Origin: Undaria pinnatifida
Lineage: Eukaryota; Sar; Phaeophyceae; Laminariales; Alariaceae
Reading direction: 5' to 3'
Assembly: GCA_012845835.1 (NCBI GenBank)
Contig: JABAKD010000018.1
Span: 8,533,759 to 8,597,758, forward strand
Length of the DNA stretch: 64,000 nucleotides
A program made the position numbers and the translations under genes. The notes beneath the pieces were generated by a model. The model saw only the letters and a list, made by a program, of their open reading frames with translations. It was not told where the DNA came from and made no database searches. Below, piece by piece: positions 31,151-40,403 of this stretch. Numbering within the stretch: position 1 is the stretch's first letter; the number at the start of each line of letters is the position of its first letter.

Positions 31151-32400
31151 GTAAGACTTGAGGCTAGGTGTTAAGTAGTTCCAACTGGAATAGCGAGGCC
31201 ATTCGGTAGTCTTAACGTTTTGGGCATATATGACTCCCATGTCTAAAACTCGAAATAGTGGTCTATTTTAGTATGCCTAGAAAGAAAAACCGAGGAAGGA
31301 CCAAACTACTTGGAAATAGAGTAGGATATTTCTGCACTAATCCAGACATATATAGGATTTATCTCATGGGTCAGCATGAGTTGGTAGAAACTTCGAGAAA
31401 GCCCCTGCCCATGCTGCGAGCTTGAACAAACGGCCAAAAACAAACAAAAAATGACGGGTGCTTCGTACTCCAGACTCGCTTCATATGTATGATAGCTCGC
31501 GGGCTTCGGTGTGCCTCAGCCTGGCAGTCAGTACAGCAGCACACCAGGACTGGCCCTCAACCCGGTTTAATTTTCTACCGTCGATATGCAGGCATTCGCG
31601 CAAGAGGCAACAGGGTCGTACACTGCCAGCTCCGGCCATGCGCTACGTCGGGCACAAGCCAAACAAAAACAAAAGTGTCATCGAAAAATTATAGCCTCAG
31701 GACGTCAGAGGAGGAGCGAGCGCGCGACGAACGATGTCAGAGCCCAAGCTCTCTGACCGCAGAGCGCGCCGGGATAGGAGGAATCTCCTGGGCGCTTTCC
31801 ACAGGCTGGTTGTGCTGTAGTTGGGTTGGCTGTTGGGATGCTGTTTGTCTGTGTGTTGTGCTGTGTTGTTTTTTTGTAGTGTGCTGTGTGCTGTGTGTGC
31901 TCGATCCTCGGAAAAAAAAGAAGAGGGCTCCTTTTCAAGTAATAGTTCGAAGAGGCATGCCGCTCCACGAGAGTGGGATGCCTCTGACCACCGCCAACGT
32001 TGCTGGTGGTGCTGTACACGTAGGTTGATTACTGCGGGTTCGTGCTACACCAAGCGGCTTGCCGTAGCTGGGTTGAGCGTTCCAATTACGGCGCGAGTTT
32101 TGTGCTGCGCTGCTGCGGCAGATTGTGTTGGCGTTTCCGCAAGCGTTTGTCATCTGAATTACTGTTGTTTGCTGGAGAATACTCGGAAATTTGCTTCAAA
32201 TACGCACTTGGGCAAAGGTGCCCTAGTGCATCTTTTGGGGAAATCCACATGTCACGCTGGTCGTTAGGTCGAAAAAAATTACCTATTTTTTTCACGTTTG
32301 AAAGACGGTAGGGCTTAATTCAGTTTAGATCCAAATGTATAGGCCTATCGTTGGGCTTAAACATGTCTAATTTTAACGGAAACTTCTTGCCTACGTCACA
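31150..32400. other. Unassigned block interrupting the 530-bp array
   Basis: The array copy breaks off after TTTACGTACAT and a related part resumes near CACAGATGATGACA at about 32398. The block between has a plus-strand frame of 180 codons (31489-32028) without recognisable domain. No terminal inverted repeat was identified. Confidence 0.4.
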
Positions 32401-32670
32401 GATGATGACATGACACCAAAAAAAATGCGGGCAGCACCACGCGGTGTGTACAACCCTGCCGCCCAGCAGCAGTAGCAGCAGGCAGGGCCATGTGCGCGTG
32501 CCGTACCCTCTCCATACTGCGGCGAGTTTCTTTTGTGACAGCTAGCCTATCATGTATTGTCCTCTTGCCCCCTCTTTCTCAATATGTGCTCTTTTAATTA
32601 TTTTCTGCAGTATTTCTTTATATGTACAAGTTCCCCCTTCGGACGCGGGGTGGCGCAAGTGCCGTGGTTT

Positions 32671-35165
32671 TCAACTATTAATATAATTATGTAGTGGAAG
32701 CAGAGTAGAATAATGCATGGAGATGGGTTGGTATAGAATATGTAAATGGCTGGGGTTTAACTGAAATGAAGGCAGGGACGACCCTGAGAATGTAATGTTT
32801 ATGGCAATGTTGTACAATCGTATTGCAGCAGCAATTTCGATGTAGCCGGCGTAAGCTTTTGGGTGTGACATAACTTGGAGGTAGTGTTGCAGGTTGTGGT
32901 AAGTGCGTGGGGCGCTCCCAAGGATGTGGATTGGTTCGTTCCTGAACCCGTTGGATGTGTGCATAATGTATTGTTGAGAGTTTTGTGCACTGTACGAAAC
33001 GATTTCGCTTCGAACTTGGGGGTGAAGCTCTGGGTTGCCAAACACCCGTCGTGCAATAGTTCTTAAAATGAAGGCGCCGTCGCCAACTTCGTCAACGATG
33101 TTCCCACCGTTATCAGGAGGATGGCGCCGTGAAGGTGGCAGTTGTGCTGAAGTGATAGTGTATGGAAGGAGCGGTGGTCGATAGAAGAGCGGACTGAATT
33201 TGGGCAATCCGAGTCTTGTAGCTGCGGTTATGAACGGCTCGAAGACGCAAATAGCCACGTGAGGTACACCGTTAATTAAACGTTCAGGGCGCACTAGACA
33301 CATGATGTTGGCACTGCACGTAGTTTGGCTTAATGCGACGCATAGCTGACCACGGCAGAAGACGTCACCTCGAAGGTCGAGACAGACTTTAGAAAAAGTC
33401 TGACCTTGGCTTTTGTTGACGGTAACTGCGTAGCAAACGCGTAGGGGAAATTGTCCGGGATGGAATGTGATTTCTCTCGACCCGACTTTAACTTCGAAAA
33501 GGATTCGTGGTATTTTGATGAGGGGGGAATCTGGAGTTATGACCTCAACGTCGACAATGCGTGGGGATACGGCTCGCACGACGCCTTTTGTACCGTTAAC
33601 GATGCCGGTGTCAAGGTTGACGTTGCGCATGAACATGACGACGCAGCAAACTTTGAGGCGCAGGTTGTGTGGATGGACTCCAGGGACGTCGACAGCTTGT
33701 AAGAATTCAGGTGATGTAACTTCAGCTATGTCGTTCGGATTGGACTTGATTTTAGAAATTTGAACTTAACAGAGATCGGGTGGTGTTCTGGAAGAGATTG
33801 AGTATGTGGTCGTTAATTTCGTCAATGCTAACATTTGTAGGAGCGAGTATGCCACGGTCCGCAAATAAGTTGGGGTCAGCGGTGAGTAGGTCCGGGTACA
33901 CAAAGTCGATGAGGGGTTGGGAGTCTGTAACTCCTTCAACCGTACTTGTGGATGGGTGAGAGTCACTGGTTGCGGTGGTAGTGGTGTGCTGCAGGGGGAT
34001 AACTTCTGATTTATCGGGGAATGTGATGGGTGAAACTCTCCCTTCTCCGATGGCGTGGACGGCTTTGGAGTAAGCAAGGCGGCCTCGCATGGATTGAGTG
34101 AGGCGGAACCTTTTGACATGCTTCCGTAGACAAGATGAGATAAGAGCGGCGTCCACGACATCATCAGCTGTTCCAAAAGGGACGACTGGCCCGACTTGTA
34201 TCCAATCCCCGCTCATTAAAAGGGTCGCTCCGCCGAATGGTCTCATGCATTTTCGAAGATCTCTCAGGGTGAGGTCTAAAGCTTCCGGGGCAAGCTTATT
34301 GGCCATGGGTATTTCATCCCAGATAATGAGACTGGCGCTTCTGAGGACTTCGGCACGTTCTGGTTCAGCTTTGACGTTGAAAAAAGCACCTTCCACGAGT
34401 TTGTCGGCGAAAGGGATTTTGAAGGCGGAGTGCGCAGTGAGACCTCCTGGCAATATCAGCGCGGCAATGCCAGTAGACGCAGTGCAAAGCACGAGTTTGC
34501 CTTTCGCCCTAATATAAGGTGCTAGTGCACACATTGTGAACGTTTTCCCTGAACAAGCGGGGGCGTCGATCATGAAAATTCCACCTTTATTCGTTTCCAC
34601 TGCATTTGAAATCTTGTCAAAAACTGTTTTTTGATCGTTGTTGAGTTTCGGGATGAGCTCATCTGTTTCTTGACGCATGTCTTGAGGGTCGAAGGCAGCG
34701 ACAAGTCTATCGTACTTAAGGTCGATATGAACAACGGATGGGAGGCCGACTGAGCCCGTTGACTTGCCGTGCTTGCTGAGCATGAGGTCTATGTGGCGCA
34801 AGTTTTGATCGGTAGCGGAAGAGTTTGACATTCGCATTGAGAAGTCTGAGGTCATGTCAATGGAGTGTGTGTCCCAATGCGTTCTTGCGGGTGCACCGGC
34901 CATGATTAATGTAACTAAGAGCTGTCGTAGTTCTCATGAGGTGGAAAAGGTGATAGCTTTTTGGAAAGCAAGGAGGTACTCTTGGGTATCTTGGACTAGG
35001 CCTAGTTGACGCGCAGCTTTTTCATGGCTGTCGAAGAGTATATCCTGCACTGTACGTATGTCATTCTAACTGCATCCTGCAACATGGTGCAATAGCAAGC
35101 GTAGATACCAGATATCCCCGGCGTCAGATGTAAGGAAGTTAATGCGCCTGAGCTTTTGTGGCGGG
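32671..35165 (-). pseudogene. Helitron helicase-OTU protein, 5'-truncated and broken
   Basis: Read on the minus strand from about 35165. The first block (DIWYLRLLLHHVAG) and the EKAARQLGL and ELRQLLVTL blocks are typical of Helitron helicases. The SF1/PIF1 motifs follow: Walker A DAPACSGKTFT, Walker B LIIWDEIPM, SGDWIQVGPV, LTQSMR, RGILAPTN, then MFMRNVN, VNKSQGQTF and GQLCVALSQ. After the helicase comes an OTU-like domain (about 33115-32760) with VGDGAFILRTIARRVFG. The normal DGNC is DGAF here, so the catalytic Cys is lost. Breaks: stops near 35050 and 34933, and a frameshift near 33770. No Rep/HUH nuclease is present. Known family role: rolling-circle transposition. Confidence 0.85.
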
Positions 35166-35921
35166 GAGATCGGGGACAAGTGCAAAACCTGGGTTGTACA
35201 AGCCAGCAAGGGGAACGCGGCATCTAAGATGCACTCCACCTGTCCTCTCGCGCCCAAGTTGGACTCGCGACGAAGTGTCGTTGCGGTAGGCCTCAAAGCG
35301 GCGTCCACTTTCACGGATTCTACACCATGCACCAACGTACCGTTGAAGTGCATATTTTGCACGCCTGAAGTGTGGGTGTGGAAGAACTCTATGTTCCACC
35401 ACGTAGAACAGCAGCACACCTCTGCGTTGGATCTGAGCAAGTCAGATCCCAACACAGTGAGATTTAAAGAGAGCTACAACGTAGGCAAGGTGGAAACGGA
35501 CGCGGTGGCGGAAAAGTTGCGAAAGTGTAAGCGAAGGGGGAAGGGTAGGTCTGCTAGAGCGCCCGCACCAAGCCGAACGGTCGCGCCTAGGAAGAAGAGT
35601 GTTCCAGCCCCCATCGCACGCACCGAGATCTCGCAGCAGAAGGGGGGCTCAAGTGATTTAGACAAGACACACGGCTCGGAGGAGGGGAGCTCGGGCGAGG
35701 AGGAAGACTCCGATGAGGAGGACTCCGACGATGCGGGGACTCCGCGGATGAGGATGTGGATGAGGGAAAGGAGGGGGAGGGGGAGGAGGAGGAGGAAGAA
35801 CAAGAGGAGGAAGAACAAGAGGAGGAAGAACAAGAGGAGGAAGAACAAGAGGAGAAAGAGGACATCAGCTCGAGAGGGCGTTCTCGGACGAGGAAGAGGC
35901 GATTTGACCTTGCTGATGGCT
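35142..35921 (+). CDS. Zinc-finger-like protein fragment with acidic or basic repeats
   Basis: The frame carries CTNVPLKCIFC and, 12 residues on, HHVEQQH, a C-x2-C...H-x4-H pattern like a single C2H2/BED-type finger. It is followed by Lys/Arg-rich and Ser/Glu/Asp-rich linkers. From 35775 a 15-bp unit (AGGAGGAAGAACAAG) repeats about five times. The original frame reads it as RRKNK. A +1 frame starting near 35735 reads it as an acidic EEEEQ run and continues to FDLADG and a TAA at 35921, which fits the acidic part before it better; a one-base error is suspected. The 5' end overlaps the Helitron relic on the other strand, so it may be cut off or part of the same element. Confidence 0.4.
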
Positions 35922-35984
35922 AAGCAACGAAAGGGTGTCAGTACTTACACGAATATTCGGTGTTGTACGTGGCGAAGTTGATGC

Positions 35985-36750
35985 CACAGCCCTCGGCTCA
36001 TCGCGAGCCCGCCCTTCCGGTATTTCCCTTTCCCCTGACGTTTCGGGCAAGTTTGGACTGATGATATGATGTCTCCAAGCAGAACAAAACTATTTTGTTG
36101 TCTAATTTGTTTTTTTCGCGCTTGTTTCGCGCACTACTGTATCGACGGTGGTCGCAGAAGTAAGTTAGCAGAAGCAAGCTGAAGCGTTCGTAAGTCCTGA
36201 GACGATGTGGGGGCATGTTGGAGGGGTTTCATGCCCAAGCGCGGCGCTTGCCCACCATTGATTATTTCTGACTACATTGACCACCTTGCATTGACGCAAG
36301 GATTTAGATACCTAAACAACCTAAAGTACAGTTTGACATCTCTTGCTCTTGCAATGTTGGCTTGCTTGCCAAGCCTCTTTGTTAACGCAAGAGTGTGCAG
36401 TAAACCATCCACGGGTGCACAGCCATGAAACGAACCACCAAGCAAGCAAACAAAGCAAAAAAAAAAAAAAATGGGCCTCGGGGAGCGGGGGGGGGGGGGG
36501 GGGGGGGGGGGGTAGGTGTGCGGGATAACTTTCCTTGTGCGCCCTCGATTCGTATATATATTTCTTTAAACAAAAGAATACCTGGTAGGACCCTCCCATT
36601 ACAAAAAACCCCACTCACACAGTATATTACAAGTACCAACAACGCAGCTTGCAAATATGAGTATTGACCCGAACGCTATACCTACAATGGGACTCGAAGG
36701 GTGCGCCAGCTAGCGTTGGGCTGCGAAAGCAACTGAGTTAAATCGACACA
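35985..36750. other. No gene supported; G26 run
   Basis: An A13 run (36459-36471) and an uninterrupted G run of 26 (36487-36512) stand out. At 36690-36755 (minus) a phrase with TTTAACTCAGTTGC and, 30 bases on, CTTCGAGTCCC resembles tRNA A and B boxes, possibly a SINE head. Confidence 0.45.
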
Positions 36751-36754
36751 CGAC

Positions 36755-36900
36755 GCGTATGAAAATACGCGAAAGTGTGGTGAGCTAAAGCTTTATTTTT
36801 CCCCATCCGCCGGAGGATATAAAAAAAAAAAAAAAAAAAAAAAATTGACCCGAAATTGATCGAACTCACGGCTGACGTCCTTAAAATCCTCATCGTATAA
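36755..36900 (-). repeat. Dispersed repeats C and B joined
   Basis: Read on the minus strand: GACGTCAGCCGTGAGTTCGA then CAATTTCGGGTCAATT, a T run of about 24, TCCTCCGGCGGATGGGG, AAAAATAAAGC and TTTAGCTCACCACACTTTCG followed by CGTATTTTCA. This is the only copy where repeats C and B are both well kept and adjacent, so they may be two halves of one element. Confidence 0.6.
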
Positions 36901-37190
36901 ATACGCTAACGTCGTGGTAGTGGCGTTTTTTGGGATCTTTGAAAATATTTTGGTTGTAAACCCCCCCCGAAACAGCTGCGAGTCCCGAGCTCCACTCGGC
37001 CTCCGGCGGCCTCGCGGTGCCGCCACGTCCCATCCGCACAGCAGCACTACGACGTGCCGGCGAAAGAGCGGGCGTCGGTGCCCCACCTCGGCGAGGGGGG
37101 AGCGTGGAAATCGCCCTCCCGGGGACGGCTCGCTTGCCCCCCCCCGCTTTTTCTTCGTCGCTGCCCGCGTTTTTTTTTTTTCGAACTCAC

Positions 37191-37243
37191 TTTCGAATTG
37201 CTTTTTGGCCACTTGAGCCATGGACACGAGACGACAAGCGCGC
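37191..37243 (-). CDS. Possible second exon of the divergent gene
   Basis: Acceptor TGTTGACGCAG and donor GTGAGT enclose 53 nt. It joins the candidate first exon at 38834-38923 in phase 0 and leaves two bases. The peptide starts ARLSSRVHGSSGQ. Two good splice sites are the only evidence; the alternative reading with an ATG (MAQVAKKQF) shares the same donor. Confidence 0.25.
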
Positions 37244-37439
37244 CTGCGTCAACATTAAGCACAACAACACCAGGACCAATCGCAGCAGCGTCCAGCCGTC
37301 GCCGCTCGCCGTGCGCAGAATCGGCAACGCGAGCGCTTTTCGCTTGGCCCCCGGCGTGTTCGGGAATAGTAAACAATTGCAAAGCTCGCCCAGCCCGAGA
37401 GCATTGTAACCAACGAATCGGCTGCTGCTCGCCTGTCAG

Positions 37440-37940
37440 GTGTATTGCTTCACGTACTGCTGCATTGCTGTACTGCTGTACTGGGTAGGTCCGTGGGTGG
37501 ATTGTGGGTGATGGGTGGGTGGTGGATGGCGGCTCGCTCGCTCCCCGAGGATGGCCGAGTATCGTCAAAAAATGAAACTCCCCCCGTCTGTTTCCTGTTT
37601 CATAGAAGGTCCTCAAGAACCAACCAACTAACTGCTCCCCGCGTACAAGGTGTACTGGTGTACGTACTGCTGCACTGCTGTACTGCTGTATGTAGTAAAG
37701 GGTTGGTCGGTGGGTGGGTGGAGGGTGCACTGCTGCGTCGTCCGTGGAGGGTGGGTGGGTGGGCCGTCCCGTACGTGGGAGTCGTTTTTCGTCCTGTGGG
37801 AGATGAACCTTTTTTTTTGTTACTAAAATACCGGCCTCCCACTGGCGCTTGGGAGTACCACCGTCCCCACTGCTGCACTCCTTTGTCCTTCACTACCGTA
37901 CGTACTACTGTTGCACTGCCGTACTGCTGCCCCGTTATTT
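37440..37940. repeat. GTACTGCTGTACTGCTG and GGGTGGGTGG tandem copies
   Basis: Two copies about 212 bp apart (37441 and 37655) and a partial third near 37870-37930, each with TACTGCTGCA.TGCTGTACTGCTG. The first two are followed by GGGTGGGTGG. Confidence 0.7.
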
Positions 37941-38083
37941 TTTTGTTTTTTTAGTAGATATTCATATTATTAGTATTTTTACGAAATGATCATTGCGTCT
38001 GCCGTACAAGTAGTACTCAGTAATAATTATGCAATTGCAAATGTGTCGTTGCGCCACTTCCCTAGGCTTTTCCCCCAGGGGAA

Positions 38084-38460
38084 TCTTGTATTTGTATACG
38101 TATATATTCAATTATATAAATTGGTTCGGGTACCGCTCAAGAATAGCCGCACCTCGCACTGCTGCTGTACCCAACACTCCTCCTTAGGTATGCTCATGTA
38201 TCGTGTGGTGCTGTTAAATGTGTCGTTGCGCCTCTCCCCTATAATAGGCACTTCCCCTAGGGGAATCTTGTATTTTATAAAAATATTTCAAGGACGTCAG
38301 CCGTGAGTTCGACGAATCTTGTATTTGTACACGTATACATTCAAATATATAAATTGGTTCGGGTATCGCTCAAGCATAGCCGCACCTCGCACTGCTGCTG
38401 TACCCAACACTTCTCCTTAGGTATGCTCATGTATCGTGTACAGGTGCTGTAGGACACAGC
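38084..38460. repeat. About 237-bp tandem duplication
   Basis: CTTGTATTTGTA.ACGTATA.ATTCAA, ATAAATTGGTTCGGGTA, CGCACCTCGCACTGCTGCTG and GGTATGCTCATGTATCGTGT recur in order from 38084 and 38319. A repeat C copy (38283-38325) sits at the second boundary. Confidence 0.75.
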
Positions 38461-38833
38461 AGCAGCAGTAACGGCATCGGTCAGTTGGTTGGTAACAGGG
38501 CTACGCGGTGGGATGAGCGGCGGTATGTGCCATGTGGTCTGATTTGAAAGGACAGAGTAAGACAGCGACATGAGATACTGAGCGTTTCACGCCGTGGGTC
38601 ACTTAAATAGTCGACGGAGTAAGGCATCCGCAGAATGACTACACACATAGCAGCAGTGCAGCGGTTGCTGACTAGGAGAGCGGCGCAATGCATGGTTTAG
38701 GCTGATAGGGATAGGAGATACGAGGGAAGCACGCAGGAGATTGATTTTGAACAAGCTCTGGAACGATTCAACGATTCGTGCCGGCAGTGTTTCATTGAGT
38801 ATCGAAAATGGTACGAAAAGCAATTGTACTCAC

Positions 38834-38923
38834 AGCCGCATCGTCGTCGCTGGCGTCCATCCCTTCGCCCACGCCCACAGTGGCTGCGAATTGGTCGAAG
38901 CTATCCAATCTCTCCATCGCCAT
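38834..38923 (-). CDS. Candidate first exon of an unidentified gene, divergent from PSTK
   Basis: The minus strand has an ATG in a good context (GAACATGG), 30 codons of acidic composition (MAMERLDSFDQFAA, then EGMDASDDDAA) and a consensus donor GTGAGT in phase 0. Neither the plus-strand frames nor the flanks look as protein-like. The remaining exons to the left were not identified beyond one candidate at 37191-37243. The start lies 660 bp from the PSTK start, head to head. Confidence 0.4.
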
Positions 38924-39583
38924 GTTCTCGGAACCTCAGGTAAAGTGGCAGTGACCCCTCGACGACCGGCAGGCTCAGAACAGGATGATAATCTCCCCGT
39001 TCCAACAATGCCGCAGACGAATTTCAAAAACCCTCGGAACCCCGCAACTATTCCCATTGCTCCAAACCCTCTTTTGTCGTCGCTGCTGTGTGTAGCTATA
39101 GCTGTGTGTTCACACTTGTGAGCTTTGTCTGCAAACAGCTACACGCTGCCTTTTCATCGCGACTTCCAGTTCTTGCAATGTGAGAATTGCATTCTCCTCC
39201 TGCAGCTATTTGACCTTCGTAGGTCGCAGTCGTCTTCTAGCGATGCAGCCACTTAGACATATTTTATTACTTGGAATTTGACTGGCTTATTTTTTTTTCA
39301 GGATAAACGGGCCACAGGTCTGATCTGAACTGCCAGAGTTGGTGTCCTGGCTAATGATCATCCGAATCGACAATCGACAGAACGCTGTCTAGCATTGCCC
39401 ATGAAGTATACAGCAGTGCTCATCCGCAGCTGTCGATTCGCGATGGCCGCAGACATTGGCGGGGGTGGCCATAACGTTCAAGTATGATTGTTCGTGACTC
39501 AGTGACTCTGACCCATCCCTCCACCGCCTCATTCAAAACATGCAGTAAGTTCATTACGTTTGTTTGCGCACCCTCAGCAGGCC
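38924..39583. promoter_or_regulatory. Shared divergent upstream region
   Basis: The 660 bp between two divergent start codons (unidentified gene to the left, PSTK to the right) must hold both promoters if the left exon is real. No TATA box was confidently placed. A T run lies at 39290-39298. Confidence 0.35.
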
Positions 39584-40403
39584 ATGCCGTGCGTGCTCGT
39601 GTCCTGTTGTGGGCTTCCTGCAGCCGGCAAGACAACGTTCTGTCGAAGCGTCACGAAGTGCACGGAGTCTAGCACCACCACCTCCACCACCTCGGCAAGG
39701 ACGGATGCCCACTCTAACACCGCCCACATGGTTGCTGAAACATTGATGGCGCCAGCAGGAGCAACAACAGCCTCAACGTCGTCGACGAAATATTTTAACA
39801 GGGTACGAGCCGGATCGGTCTTCCGAGTTCACCACGTCTGCTTCGACGAGCATATCAGCCATGCCCGTCAACGCCACCAACATCACCTCCCGTCAAGTCG
39901 ACAGCCTTTGCCTAGGACCAGGGTTCATCACTCTCGAGAGGGCGAGGCACGCGGAGAAAGCCAACAACAGGGGCACGAGGACAGGGATAAGAACGCCTCG
40001 ATTCGAACCGGAACTGAAAGCGACAACACCGACCCCGCCAAGGGGGCGGCTGTAGATGCGGACGCGATGCAACACGCTGACCTGGCGGGAGACGAGGAGG
40101 ATACTGCTAGGTGGTGGCATGAAGGTCGACGGGAAGCCATGTCCGTGGTAGAGATGCTGTTGGCTGAAACGCTATCGCGGGCTGTTAACGTGTCCCCTGC
40201 CCCCGGGCCGGTGGCGGGGGCATTTGCTTCAGCAGAGAGGACGAAACCCGAGCACGACGAGGAAGAGGGAAAAAAACACCAGCACGAGGATGCAGAAAGG
40301 GAGGGGTCCGATCACGAGACAACGGTGACCGACGTGGTGATCGCGGACGACAACATGCACTTCAGGAGTATGCGGCATGAACTTTTGTGCCTCGCAAGAA
40401 AAC
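39584..40403 (+). CDS. PSTK: PSTK exon 1
   Basis: Starts at MPCVLVSCCGLPAAGKTTF and ends after LARK with one base over, at donor GTGAGC. Open frame beyond the donor (to 40627) is intron. A low-complexity insert rich in Asp, Glu, His and Ser separates the P-loop part from the DDN block. Confidence 0.85.

Noticed and set aside
31489-32028. 180-codon plus-strand frame
   Set aside because: No ATG in a good context, Cys/Val runs from TGTGTTGTGC repeats and no recognisable domain.
37047-37730. 227-codon minus-strand frame
   Set aside because: It crosses a GTACTGCTG and GGGTGGGTGG repeat region and poly-Lys from T runs; no domain and no conserved composition.
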